DNA of 64,000 nucleotides from Ramlibacter agri (lineage in GTDB: Bacteria > Pseudomonadota > Gammaproteobacteria > Burkholderiales > Burkholderiaceae_C): positions 372,001-436,000 of the forward strand of contig NZ_JABBFX010000002.1 of the NCBI RefSeq assembly GCF_012927085.1, given 5' to 3'. A program made the position numbers and the translations under genes. Shown piece after piece: positions 27,565 to 36,401 of this stretch. The notes beneath the pieces are model-generated. The model had not been told where the DNA came from and ran no database searches. It saw only the letters and a program-made list of their open reading frames with translations. Numbering within the stretch: position 1 is the stretch's first letter; each line of letters begins with the position of its first letter.

Positions 27565-28803
27565 ATGCCCTTGACCCTGGCCGACTGCATCGCGCGCGAC
27601 GGCGGCAACGCTTCGCTGCGCGGCCTGCGCGAGCGCTTCGCCCCCGGCGCGCCGGACACGCTGTACTTCGACGCCAACTCCATCGGGCCCATGCCCGCCG
27701 ACGCGCCCGCGCGCATGCAGGCCGTGCTGCAGCAAGGCTGGGCCGAGGCGCGCCGCCGTGGCTGGAACGAACTGGATTGGCTGGAGCAGCCCGCGAAGCT
27801 GGGCGCCGCCATCGCCCCCGTCATCGGCGCGCAGGCCGAGGACGTGCGAGTGGCCGACAGCACCAGCATCAACCAGTACAAGCTGCTGCGCTTTGCGCTC
27901 GCGCTCCAGGCGCCGCGCCGTGTCATCGTCGTCCAGCGCGACGTGTTCCCCTCCAACCGCTACGCCGCCGAAGGCATCGCCCAGGCAGGCGGGGCGGAAC
28001 TGCGTTTCCTCGACGACATCGCCGCCCTGCCCGCAGCGCTCGCGCCCGGCGACGTCGCCGTGGTCGCCCTCTCGCACGTCGACTACCGCGACAGCACGCG
28101 GCTGGACATGGCCAGCGCCAATGCGCAGGTCCGCGCCGCCGGCGCACTGAGCCTGTGGGACCTGTCGCATTCGGCCGGCGCGGTCGCGATAGCCCTGCGC
28201 GGCACCGACAGCGACCTGGCCGTGGGCTGCGGCTACAAGTACCTGTGCGGCGGCCCCGGCGCCCCTGCCTTCCTCTACGTCCATCCGCGCCACGCCGAAG
28301 GCGCCTGGCCGGCGGTTTGCGGCTGGATGGGCCATGCCGACACCTTCGCCTTCGAGCCGGACTACCGGCCAGCCCCCGGCCCCGACCGCTTCCTGGTCGG
28401 CACGCCCCCGGTGCTGGCCCAGGCGGCTTTCGCAGCGGCCGCGGCGGTCTGGCGCGAGGTGGACCCGCAAGCCCTCGACGCGCAGCATCGCTCGCTCGGC
28501 GACACCTTGATCCAGCTGCTGGACGAACAGTGCGCCGGCTTCGGCATCGAACTCGCCAGCCCGCGCGAGCACGCCCGCCGCGGCGGCCACGTCGCCCTGC
28601 GCTTCGCCCACGCCGCACCGCTGGCGCAGGCGCTGGTGCACCACGGCGTGGTGGTTTCCGCGCGCAAGCCCGAGGCCCTGCGCTTCGCCCCGCATCCCCT
28701 GACCGCCACCCACGAACAACTGTGGACCGCCGTGGCCCGCCTGCGCGACCTGCTGCAGCGCGAAGCCTGGCGCGATCCCCGCTACCAGCAGGCTTCCGTA
28801 TGA
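27565..28803 (+). CDS. Kynureninase-like PLP-dependent enzyme
   Basis: 412-aa fold-type I PLP enzyme of the kynureninase/aminotransferase class V group. Kynureninase-like features: YFDANSIGPMP near residue 36, DLSHSAGAVAI (aspartate for the PLP pyridine nitrogen), and GCGYKYLCGGPGAPAFLYV with the Schiff-base lysine in YKY. Kynureninase splits kynurenine to anthranilate and alanine. Here the gene is not with tryptophan catabolic genes but is translationally coupled (ATGA) to HyuA, so the real substrate may be another beta-keto or aryl-keto amino acid. Confidence 0.8.
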   Translation: MPLTLADCIARDGGNASLRGLRERFAPGAPDTLYFDANSIGPMPADAPARMQAVLQQGWAEARRRGWNELDWLEQPAKLGAAIAPVIGAQAEDVRVADSTSINQYKLLRFALALQAPRRVIVVQRDVFPSNRYAAEGIAQAGGAELRFLDDIAALPAALAPGDVAVVALSHVDYRDSTRLDMASANAQVRAAGALSLWDLSHSAGAVAIALRGTDSDLAVGCGYKYLCGGPGAPAFLYVHPRHAEGAWPAVCGWMGHADTFAFEPDYRPAPGPDRFLVGTPPVLAQAAFAAAAAVWREVDPQALDAQHRSLGDTLIQLLDEQCAGFGIELASPREHARRGGHVALRFAHAAPLAQALVHHGVVVSARKPEALRFAPHPLTATHEQLWTAVARLRDLLQREAWRDPRYQQASV

Positions 28804-30881
28804 GCAATCCCTCCATCCGGCTCGCGGCCGACATCGGCGGCACCTTCACCGACGTGGTGCTGGAAACGCCGCGCCGCCGCCACAGCTGCAAGGTGCTGAC
28901 CACGCCGCGCGAACCCGAAGTCGCCGTGATGCAGGGCATCGCGCGGCTGCTCACCGAATCCGGCGTGGCGGCCAGCGAGGTGTCGCTGTTCATCCACGGC
29001 ACCACGCTGGCCACCAACGCGCTGATCGAGCGCAAGGGCGCGCGCACGGCCCTCCTCACCACCGAAGGCCTGCGCGACGTGCTGGCCATGGGCTACGAGA
29101 AGCGCTTCGATGCCTACGACCTCGACATCGAAGGCGCGCCCGAGCTGGTGCCGCGGCCCTGGCGCTTCACGGTACGCGAGCGCATCGCGGCCGACGGCTC
29201 GGTGCTGCTGCCGCTGGACGAAGAAGGCGTGCGCCGCGCCGGCATCGCCATGCGCGAGGCCGGCGTGGAAGCCGTCGCCATCGGCTTCATCCACGCCTGG
29301 GCGCATCCCGAACACGAAAAGCGCGCCCGCGAGATCCTGCAGCCGCTGCTGGGCGACGCCGTCACCATCTGCCTTTCGAGCGAGGTCTGCCCCGAGATCC
29401 GCGAATACGAGCGCTTCTCCACCACCGTCGCCAACGCCTACGTGCGCCCGCTCATGGGCAGCTACCTGGTGCGCTTGCAACAGCGCGCGCAGGAAGAAGG
29501 CCTCGCCTGCCCGCTGCTGCTGATGATGTCCGGCGGCGGCCTCACCACGCTGGACCAGGCCGCGCGCTTCCCGATCCGCCTGGTCGAATCGGGCCCGGCC
29601 GGCGGCGCCATCCTGGCCGCGCACCTGGCGCGCGAATGCGGGCTGGACAAGGTGCTGGCCTTCGACATGGGCGGGACCACGGCCAAGATCTGCCTCATCA
29701 ACGACAGCGAGCCGGAGCGCTCGCGCCGCTTCGAGGTGGGCCGCGCCTGGAAGAACCTCAAGGGCAGCGGCCTGCCGGTGCGCATCCCCGTGATCGAGCT
29801 GGTGGAGATCGGCGCCGGCGGCGGCTCGCTGGGGCGCGTCGACGCGCTGCGCCGCATCACCGTCGGCCCCGATTCCTGCGGCTCCGAACCCGGGCCGGCC
29901 TGCTACGGCCGCGGCGGCATGCAGCCCGCGGTGACCGACGCCAACCTGATGCTGGGCCGCATCGACCCGAGCCGCTTCGCCGCCGGCCGCATGCCGCTGG
30001 ACCCGTTCCGCGCGGAGGCCGCGCTGCAGGCCCACATCGGCGACAAGCTGGAGATGAACGGCTTCTGGGCCGCCGTGGGCATGAGCGAGGTGGTGGAAGA
30101 GAACATGGCCAATGCCGCGCGCGTGCATGCCATCGAGCGCGGTCAGGACCTGGAGGGCTTCACGATGATCGCCTTCGGCGGCGCGGCGCCGCTGCATGCG
30201 GGCCGGCTCGCCCAGAAGCTGGGCATCAAGCGCGTGCTGGTGCCTTCGGGCGCGGGCGTCGGCTCCGCCATCGGTTTCCTGCGCGCGCCGGTGTCCTTCG
30301 AAGTGGTGCGCAGCGAGCTGATGGTGCTGGGCAGCGCCGAGCCGATGTGCGTGGAAGACAAGCTCTGCGCGATGGAAGTCGAGGCGATGGCCGTGGTCGA
30401 ACCGGCGCGCGGCGACGCCGAAGTGGAAGTGACGCGCCTCGCGGAGTTGCGCTACGCCGGCCAGGGCCACGAGCTGCGCGTGCGGCTGCCGGCCGGCGTG
30501 GTGACCCTCGCATCGCTGGCCGCGCTGGGCGAGGCCTTCGAGCAAGCCTACGAACAGGTCTACGGCCTGCGCGTGCCGGGCTCCGAAGTGGAGATCGTCA
30601 CCTGGTCGGTCACGGTGTCCACACCGGCCGCCGCGGTGGCCACCGCCTCGCTCGCGCCCGTGAAAGCGACGCGCCCGCCCGAGAACACGCGCGAAGCCTG
30701 GGAGCCCGCCGCCGGCGAGCGCCGGGCCTTCGGCCAGCACTGGCGCTTCGACGTGCTGGGGACGGCACGGATGGACGGGCCCGCGCTCGTCGTGGAACAT
30801 GAAACGACCGTGGTGCTGCCGGCCGGCTGGAAGGCGCAGGTCGACAGCCACGGGCATTTGCGGATGGAGGTGGCGTCGTGA
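28800..30881 (+). CDS. Hydantoinase/oxoprolinase family protein, subunit A (HyuA)
   Basis: 693-aa ATP-dependent subunit of the hydantoinase/oxoprolinase/acetone carboxylase superfamily. N-terminal ATPase-fold motif ADIGGTFTDVVLE (residues 9-21), HGTTLATNALIERKGARTAL, the second phosphate region FDMGGTTAKICL and EIGAGGGSLGRVD are present. Length is typical. Start overlaps the kynureninase-like stop, and the stop overlaps the GTG of HyuB. Works as a complex with HyuB. The hydrolysed lactam, hydantoin or carboxylated ketone cannot be told from sequence. Confidence 0.88.
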   Translation: MSNPSIRLAADIGGTFTDVVLETPRRRHSCKVLTTPREPEVAVMQGIARLLTESGVAASEVSLFIHGTTLATNALIERKGARTALLTTEGLRDVLAMGYEKRFDAYDLDIEGAPELVPRPWRFTVRERIAADGSVLLPLDEEGVRRAGIAMREAGVEAVAIGFIHAWAHPEHEKRAREILQPLLGDAVTICLSSEVCPEIREYERFSTTVANAYVRPLMGSYLVRLQQRAQEEGLACPLLLMMSGGGLTTLDQAARFPIRLVESGPAGGAILAAHLARECGLDKVLAFDMGGTTAKICLINDSEPERSRRFEVGRAWKNLKGSGLPVRIPVIELVEIGAGGGSLGRVDALRRITVGPDSCGSEPGPACYGRGGMQPAVTDANLMLGRIDPSRFAAGRMPLDPFRAEAALQAHIGDKLEMNGFWAAVGMSEVVEENMANAARVHAIERGQDLEGFTMIAFGGAAPLHAGRLAQKLGIKRVLVPSGAGVGSAIGFLRAPVSFEVVRSELMVLGSAEPMCVEDKLCAMEVEAMAVVEPARGDAEVEVTRLAELRYAGQGHELRVRLPAGVVTLASLAALGEAFEQAYEQVYGLRVPGSEVEIVTWSVTVSTPAAAVATASLAPVKATRPPENTREAWEPAAGERRAFGQHWRFDVLGTARMDGPALVVEHETTVVLPAGWKAQVDSHGHLRMEVAS

Positions 30882-32521
30882 ACGCTGGCAAGGACATGCT
30901 GCAGGCGATCCGCACCCAGGTGATGTGGAACCGCCTCATTTCGGTGGTGGAGGAGCAGGCCCAGACCCTGCTGCGCACCGCTTTCGGTTCGGTGGCCCGC
31001 GAGGCCGGCGACCTGTCGGCCGGCGTGTACGACACGCAGGGCCGCATGCTGGCGCAGGCCGTCACCGGCACGCCGGGCCACGTGAACACCATGGCGGTGG
31101 CGGTCGGGCACTTCCTCCGGCGCTACCCGCTGGACAAGCTGTCGCCGGGCGACGTGCTGGTGACCAACGACCCGTGGCTGGGGACCGGCCACCTGTTCGA
31201 CTTTGTCGTCGTGACGCCGGTGTTCCGTGGCAACAAGCCGGTGGCGGTGTTCGCCTCCACCTGCCACACCATCGACGTCGGCGGCCGCGGCTTCACGGCG
31301 GACGCCGCGTCGGTGTACGAGGAAGGCGTCTGCATCCCGCACCTGAAGCTGGCGCGCGCCGGCGTGTTGAATGAAGACGTGCTGGCCATCGTGCAGGCCA
31401 ACTCGCGCAACCCGGTGGAAGCGCGCGGCGACATCCTCTCGCTGGTGAGCAGCAACGAGGTGGGCGCGCGCCGCCTGCTGGACATGCTGGTCGAATTCGG
31501 GCTGCAGGACATCGCGGGCCTCGCCGAACACATCCTCACGCAATCGGCACGCGCAGCACGCGAAGCGATCGCGCGGCTGCCCGACGGCGAGTGGCGCGCC
31601 GAGATGCGGCTCGATGGCTACGAGCAGCCGGTGAACCTGGTCGCGACGCTGCGCAAGAAAGGCGATCACCTCGTCGTCGACTACGCCGGTTCCTCGCGGG
31701 CCTCGGCGCGCGGCATCAACTCGCCCAAGTGCTATACCGACGCCTATTCGGTGTTCGGCCTCAAGTGCCTGATCGCGCCGGACGTGCCGAACAACGCGGC
31801 ATCGCTCGCGCCCTTCGAGGTGCGCGCCGAGCCGGGCAGCATCGTGGACCCGCAGCGGCCCAGCCCGGTGACGGCACGCCACGTGATCGGCCAGATGCTG
31901 CCGGACCTGATGTTCGGCTGCCTGGAGCAGGCGCTCGAAGGCCGCGTGCCCGCAGAGTCCGCCGGCAGCATCTGGGTGCTGGCCATGAGCCGCGACCGCC
32001 AGCAGGGCCAGCCCTTCAACGTGATGAGCGTGGGCCTGGGCGGCACCGGCGCGCGGCCCACCAAGGACGGCCTGTCGACGACGGCCTTCCCCAGCGGCGT
32101 GGGCGGCATCCCGGTGGAAGTGACCGAGGCGCAGTCGCCGCTCGTGTTCTGGCACAAGGAATACCTGCCCGGCTCCGGCGGCGCCGGCCAGTGGCGCGGC
32201 GGCGTGGCGCAGCGCATCGAGATCGGCGCGCGCGACGGCGCGGCCTTCGAATGTTCGGCCGCCACCTTCGACCGGCGCGACAACGCGGCGCGCGGACGCA
32301 GCAGCGGCAACGCCGGCACGCCGGGCCTCGTGCAGGTGTTCAGCGCCGACGGCGAGGCCAGCGTCTACACCAGCAAGGGCTCCATCCACGTGCCCGCGGG
32401 CGGCCGCCTGCGGGTGGACCTGCCCGGCGGCGGCGGCTTCGGCCCCGCCGCGCAACGCGACCCGCAACGCCAGGCACGCGACGTGCGTGACGGCCTCGTC
32501 GTTCCCGATTCCCTTTCGTGA
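30878..32521 (+). CDS. Hydantoinase/oxoprolinase family protein, subunit B (HyuB)
   Basis: 547-aa partner of HyuA, starting with GTG at 30878 inside the HyuA stop. Family features: NRLISVVEEQAQTLLRTAFG, the DVLVTNDPWLGTGHLFDF region with likely metal ligands, and the C-terminal LPGGGGFGPAAQRDP. Forms the A/B enzyme of the superfamily that acts on hydantoins, 5-oxoproline or, in acetone carboxylase relatives, ketones. No extra gamma subunit gene is adjacent, which argues against a true acetone carboxylase. Confidence 0.88.
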   Translation: MNAGKDMLQAIRTQVMWNRLISVVEEQAQTLLRTAFGSVAREAGDLSAGVYDTQGRMLAQAVTGTPGHVNTMAVAVGHFLRRYPLDKLSPGDVLVTNDPWLGTGHLFDFVVVTPVFRGNKPVAVFASTCHTIDVGGRGFTADAASVYEEGVCIPHLKLARAGVLNEDVLAIVQANSRNPVEARGDILSLVSSNEVGARRLLDMLVEFGLQDIAGLAEHILTQSARAAREAIARLPDGEWRAEMRLDGYEQPVNLVATLRKKGDHLVVDYAGSSRASARGINSPKCYTDAYSVFGLKCLIAPDVPNNAASLAPFEVRAEPGSIVDPQRPSPVTARHVIGQMLPDLMFGCLEQALEGRVPAESAGSIWVLAMSRDRQQGQPFNVMSVGLGGTGARPTKDGLSTTAFPSGVGGIPVEVTEAQSPLVFWHKEYLPGSGGAGQWRGGVAQRIEIGARDGAAFECSAATFDRRDNAARGRSSGNAGTPGLVQVFSADGEASVYTSKGSIHVPAGGRLRVDLPGGGGFGPAAQRDPQRQARDVRDGLVVPDSLS

Positions 32522-32546
32522 CACCACCAAGAACCCAGGAGCTCCC

Positions 32547-33512
32547 ATGAAGATGACGCGTCGCCTCCTCCCAGCCCTGCTGCTCGCCATGGGCGCCTTC
32601 GCCGGCAGCGCGCAGGCCGCCGACCCACCGCTGCGCATCCTGGTGGGCTTCCCGCCGGGCGGCGCCACCGACGTGGTGGCGCGCGTGCTGGCCGAGAAGA
32701 TGCAGGCCACGCTGAAGCAGCCGATCATCGTGGACAACAAGCCGGGCGCGGGCGGCATGATCGCCACGCAGCAGCTGAAGGCCGCGGCGCCGGACGGCAA
32801 CACGGTGATGCTGACCATCGACCACTCGCAGGTCATCATCCCGCTGACCTTCAAGAACCCGGGCTACAACCCGCTGACCGACTTCACGCCGCTGGCGGGC
32901 GTGGCCAGCTACTACAACGTGATGGTGCTTTCCAGCAGCATCGGCGTGAAGACCGCGCCCGAGTTCGGCAGCTGGCTGAAGGCGCATCCGGGCCAGGCCA
33001 ACTACGGCATCCCCGCCGCCGGCAGCGTGCCGCAGTTCGCCGGCATCCTGGTGGGCAAGGCGCTGGGCACGAACATGGTGGCCGTGCCCTACAAGGGCGG
33101 CGCGCCGCTGGTGGCGGACCTGCTGGGCGGCCAGGTGCCGGCCGGCTTCCTGTCGCTGACGGAATCGATCGAGCACCACCGCGCGGGCAAGATGCAGATC
33201 CTGGCCGTTTCGGGCACGACCCGCGCCAAGGCGGCGCCCGAGGTGCCCACCTTCCAGGAGCTGGGCATCAACGGCATCGACCAGAACCCCTGGCTGGCCT
33301 TCTTCGGGCCCAAGGGCATGAAGCCGGAGTTCGTCGCGAAGTTCGGCGCCGCGGTGCAGGCGGCACTGGCCGACCCCGAGGTGGTGGAGAAGCTGTCGAA
33401 GCTGGGCAACGTGCCCACCTATGCCCCGCCGGCGCAGTTGCAAGACTGGGTCGTGAAGGCCACCAACCATTGGGGCGCGGTGATCAAGGAGTCGGGGTAC
33501 GAGTTGCAGTGA
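32547..33512 (+). CDS. Bug-family (tripartite tricarboxylate) periplasmic binding protein
   Basis: 321-aa exported binding protein: signal peptide with RRLLPALLLAMGAFAGSAQAA, then the family starts PLRILVGFPPGGATDVVAR and IIVDNKPGAGGMIATQQLK. A Shine-Dalgarno AGGAG lies 9 bases before the ATG at 32547. Binds carboxylated or amide ligands. No TctA/TctB membrane genes are nearby, as is common for Bug proteins in betaproteobacteria. By position it should bind the substrate of the kynureninase-HyuAB operon, either for uptake or for sensing. Confidence 0.9.
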   Translation: MKMTRRLLPALLLAMGAFAGSAQAADPPLRILVGFPPGGATDVVARVLAEKMQATLKQPIIVDNKPGAGGMIATQQLKAAAPDGNTVMLTIDHSQVIIPLTFKNPGYNPLTDFTPLAGVASYYNVMVLSSSIGVKTAPEFGSWLKAHPGQANYGIPAAGSVPQFAGILVGKALGTNMVAVPYKGGAPLVADLLGGQVPAGFLSLTESIEHHRAGKMQILAVSGTTRAKAAPEVPTFQELGINGIDQNPWLAFFGPKGMKPEFVAKFGAAVQAALADPEVVEKLSKLGNVPTYAPPAQLQDWVVKATNHWGAVIKESGYELQ

Positions 33513-33517
33513 CCACC

Positions 33518-33548
33518 TTGTCATTGCGGCCCTGAGCCGCAATGACAA
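33518..33548. terminator. Hairpin between convergent genes
   Basis: TTGTCATTGCGGC (33518-33530) and GCCGCAATGACAA (33536-33548) are perfect 13-bp inverted arms with loop CCTGA. It sits between the stop codons of the Bug gene and the convergent aldo/keto reductase gene and can act as terminator in both directions, although there is no long T tract. Confidence 0.65.
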
Positions 33549-33552
33549 CCGG

Positions 33553-34554
33553 CTAGAACACTTCGGTATCCACTTCCCGGTTCGCCTGCTCGGTGTACCG
33601 GTTCCCCGCCACCGTCTTCTCGTTGATCAGCGCTTCCACGCGCTGCAGCAACGCCGGCGTCAGCCGCACGGCGTCGGCTGCCAGGTCTTCCTTCAGGTGC
33701 TCGACGCTCGTCGTGCCGGGGATCGGGATGATGTTCTCGCCCTTGTGCAGCAGCCAGGCCAGCGCCAGTTGCGCCGGAGTGCAGCCCGCTTCGCCCGCGA
33801 GTTCGCGGTAGGCCGGCAGCAGCGCCAGGTTGTGCGCGTAGTTGGCCGGCTCGAAGCGCGGCATCGCCTTGCGGATGTCCTTGGCGTCGAAGCTGGTGAC
33901 GTCGTGCACCGCATCGCACAGGTAGCCGCGCGCCACCGGGCTGAAGGCGACGAAAGTGATGCCCAGCTCGCGGCAGGCGTCCAGCACCGCGATCTCGGGG
34001 TTGCGGGTCCACAGCGAATACTCGGTCTGCACCGCGGTGATCGGGTGCACCGCATGCGCCTTGCGGATCGTCGTGGCCGACACTTCCGACAGGCCGATGG
34101 TGCGCACCTTGCCCTGCTCCACCAGGCGCTTCATGGCGCCGACGCTCTCCTCGATCGGCACCTTCTTGTCCCAGCGGTGCAGGTAGTAGAGGTCGATGAC
34201 GTCCGTCTGCAGCCGGCGCAGGCTGTCTTCGCAGTTCTTGATGACGGTCTCGGGCCGGCCGTCGATGACGCGGCGCAGGACGCCGTCGTCGCCGGTGACG
34301 CCGGCCATGCCGCCCTTGCTGCACAGGGTGATGTCCTGCCGATGTGGCTTCAGCACCGGGCCGACCAGTTCCTCGTTCTTGCCGAAGCCGTACAGCGCGG
34401 CGGTGTCGAACAGCGTCACGCCGGCGTCGAGCGCGGCGCGCAGCACCTTGCCGCCCTGCTCGGCGGACGGGGGGACGCCATAGGCGTGGCTCAGGTTCAT
34501 GCAGCCGAGGCCGATGGCGGAAACGGTGAAGGGGCCGAGTTTTCTTTGTTGCAT
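33553..34554 (-). CDS. Aldo/keto reductase
   Basis: 333-aa NADPH-dependent (beta/alpha)8-barrel reductase of the general AKR family. N-terminus LGPFTVSAIGLGCMNLSHAYG; catalytic D and Y in FDTAALYGFGKNEELVG; catalytic K in CSKGG; H in YYLHRWD; cofactor segment PIPGTTSVEHLKEDL. No signal peptide. It stands alone, divergent from the MarC gene across 48 bases. Substrate not readable. Confidence 0.9.
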   Translation of the reverse strand: MQQRKLGPFTVSAIGLGCMNLSHAYGVPPSAEQGGKVLRAALDAGVTLFDTAALYGFGKNEELVGPVLKPHRQDITLCSKGGMAGVTGDDGVLRRVIDGRPETVIKNCEDSLRRLQTDVIDLYYLHRWDKKVPIEESVGAMKRLVEQGKVRTIGLSEVSATTIRKAHAVHPITAVQTEYSLWTRNPEIAVLDACRELGITFVAFSPVARGYLCDAVHDVTSFDAKDIRKAMPRFEPANYAHNLALLPAYRELAGEAGCTPAQLALAWLLHKGENIIPIPGTTSVEHLKEDLAADAVRLTPALLQRVEALINEKTVAGNRYTEQANREVDTEVF

Positions 34555-34602
34555 CCGGCTATTTTCCGGCGATTCGGGCAATCCCGTACGATCCCGGCCT
34601 CC

Positions 34603-35199
34603 ATGCAGAACGACTTTCTCTCCGCCTTCATCCTCCTGCTGCTGGTGCTGGACCCCTTCGGCGCCCTGCCGGTGTTCATCGGCGTGATGCGCAGCGTGGC
34701 GCCCGAGCGGCGGCGCTTGGTGGCCCTGCGCGAGACGGCCATCGCCTTCGGGCTGCTGCTGGCTTTCCTGCTGGCCGGGCGCGGCTTCCTGCAGGTGATG
34801 CGCCTGTCGCCGCAATCGCTGGAAGTGGCCGGCGGCGTGATCCTGCTGATCATCGCGCTGCGCATGGTGTTCGGGCACGGCGACGCCGTGGGCGTGGCCA
34901 GCGACGGCAGCGAGCCATTGATCGTGCCGCTGGCCGTGCCGCTGCTGGCCGGGCCCTCGGCGATGGCGACGGTGATGCTGCTCGCCTCGCGCCAGCCGCA
35001 GCACACGCTGGTGTGGATCGCCGCGCTGCTGCTGGCGATGCTGGTGTCGCTGGTGGTGCTGCTGGCCGCCGATCGCCTGCGGCGCGTGCTGGGCGAACCG
35101 GTGATCGCCGCGATCGAGCGGCTGATGGGACTGGTGCTGACCGCCGTCGCGATCGAGATGATCCTGGCAGGCATGAAGCAGTATCTCGCCGCGCCCTGA
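34603..35199 (+). CDS. MarC-family inner-membrane protein
   Basis: 198-aa membrane protein with about six hydrophobic helices and the typical start FILLLLVLDPFGALPVFIG and PLAVPLLAGPSAMATVMLL segments. Relatives (MarC, YchE, YhgN) have no firmly established transport substrate; the old link to multiple antibiotic resistance for MarC was not upheld. Followed by an imperfect hairpin that may terminate transcription. Confidence 0.85.
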   Translation: MQNDFLSAFILLLLVLDPFGALPVFIGVMRSVAPERRRLVALRETAIAFGLLLAFLLAGRGFLQVMRLSPQSLEVAGGVILLIIALRMVFGHGDAVGVASDGSEPLIVPLAVPLLAGPSAMATVMLLASRQPQHTLVWIAALLLAMLVSLVVLLAADRLRRVLGEPVIAAIERLMGLVLTAVAIEMILAGMKQYLAAP

Positions 35200-35200
35200 G

Positions 35201-35225
35201 CTGGGGTTCGCTGCGCGAAACCCAG
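35201..35225 (+). terminator. Possible terminator after the MarC gene
   Basis: CTGGGGTTCGC (35201-35211) pairs with GCGAAACCCAG (35215-35225) over 11 positions with one mismatch and a TGC loop, directly after the stop codon. No T tract follows. The rest of the 197-base gap to the TRAP genes shows no other element I can name. Confidence 0.45.
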
Positions 35226-35396
35226 CCTGCGGGCCCGGCAGACAGGACCAGGAACGGCTGAGCAAGTTCCGGGTACTAACCCCGACCCTGCGCCGCCGCC
35301 GCAAGGTCAAGAATCGGGCACCTGCCCGCGGACGCGGCCGCGCGTGGCGCAGGGCACCGGGTCCGTGCTTCGGCCGCAACAGCAGGAGACAAGACC

Positions 35397-36401
35397 GTGA
35401 AACGTCGCACCGTCCTGATTGCAGTGGGCACCGCCGCCTTCGCCGGCACACGCGGCCTCTTCGCCCAGCAGCCCGTCATCGTCAAGTTCAGCCACGTCGT
35501 CGCGAACGACACGCCCAAGGGCAAGGGGTCCCTCCGCTTCCAGGAGCTCGCGCAGAAGTACACCAACGGCAAGGTGAAGGTGGAGGTCTATCCCAACTCC
35601 ACGCTGTACAAGGACAAGGAGGAGATGGACGCGCTGGCCAGCGGCGCCGTGCAGCTGCTCGCGCCGTCCACCGCCAAGTTCCGGCCCATCGGCGTGCCCG
35701 AGTTCGAGGCCATGGACCTGCCCTTCATCTTCAACGGCGACGAGGGCTACAACAAGACCATCGCCGGCCCCATCGGCACTTCGCTGCTGAAGATGCTGGA
35801 ACCCAAGGGCATCGTCGGCCTGGCCTACTGGGACAACGGCTTCCACATGGTGTCGGCCAACCGGCCGCTGCTGATGCCGGCCGACTTCCAGGGCCTGAAG
35901 GTCCGCATCTCCGGCTCGAAGATCGCCGACCTGTACTTCCGCCGCCTCGGCGCGCTGCCGCAGATCTTGGCCTTCTCCGAGGTCTACCAGGCGCTGCAGA
36001 CCGGCGTGGTGGACGGCTGCGAGAACACGCCGTCCAACTACTGGACGCAAAAGTTCTACGAGGTGCAGAAGCACATCACCGTCTCCAGCCACGCGCACCT
36101 GCAATACGCGGTGATCGCCAACGCGAAGTTCTGGAACGGGCTGCCGGCGGACCTGCGCGGCCAGCTCGCGAAGGCGATGAACGAGGCGACCGACTACACC
36201 AACTCCATCGCGCGGCAGGAGAACGTCGACGCGCTGGCGCGCATCAAGGAAAACGGCAAGGCGACCCTGCACTACCTGACGCCGCAGCAGCGGCAGGCGT
36301 GGGTCGACGCCATGAAGCCCGTCTACAAGGAAGCCGAGTCCCGCGTCGGCAGCAAGCAGATCGTGGATGATCTCCTCCGATCCGCCGGTATCACTGCCTG
36401 A
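35397..36401 (+). CDS. dctP: TRAP transporter periplasmic binding protein DctP
   Basis: 334-aa DctP-type binding protein. It begins with GTG at 35397 and has a signal peptide (KRRTVLIAVGTAAFAGTRGLFAQ). Mature part starts VIVKFSHVVANDTPKGKGSLRF; the arginine that usually salt-bridges the ligand carboxylate fits LKVRISGSKIADLYFRRLGA (about residues 160-179). Ligands of the family are mostly C4-dicarboxylates and other organic acids. Its 3' end overlaps the DctQM fusion gene by 35 bases. Confidence 0.9.
   Translation: MKRRTVLIAVGTAAFAGTRGLFAQQPVIVKFSHVVANDTPKGKGSLRFQELAQKYTNGKVKVEVYPNSTLYKDKEEMDALASGAVQLLAPSTAKFRPIGVPEFEAMDLPFIFNGDEGYNKTIAGPIGTSLLKMLEPKGIVGLAYWDNGFHMVSANRPLLMPADFQGLKVRISGSKIADLYFRRLGALPQILAFSEVYQALQTGVVDGCENTPSNYWTQKFYEVQKHITVSSHAHLQYAVIANAKFWNGLPADLRGQLAKAMNEATDYTNSIARQENVDALARIKENGKATLHYLTPQQRQAWVDAMKPVYKEAESRVGSKQIVDDLLRSAGITA

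Noticed and set aside
27090..30881. Open frame running from the antisense of LysR through the kynureninase gene into HyuA
   Set aside because: The upstream part is a shadow frame. HyuA begins at the ATGA overlap at 28800 with an intact GGTFTD N-terminus.
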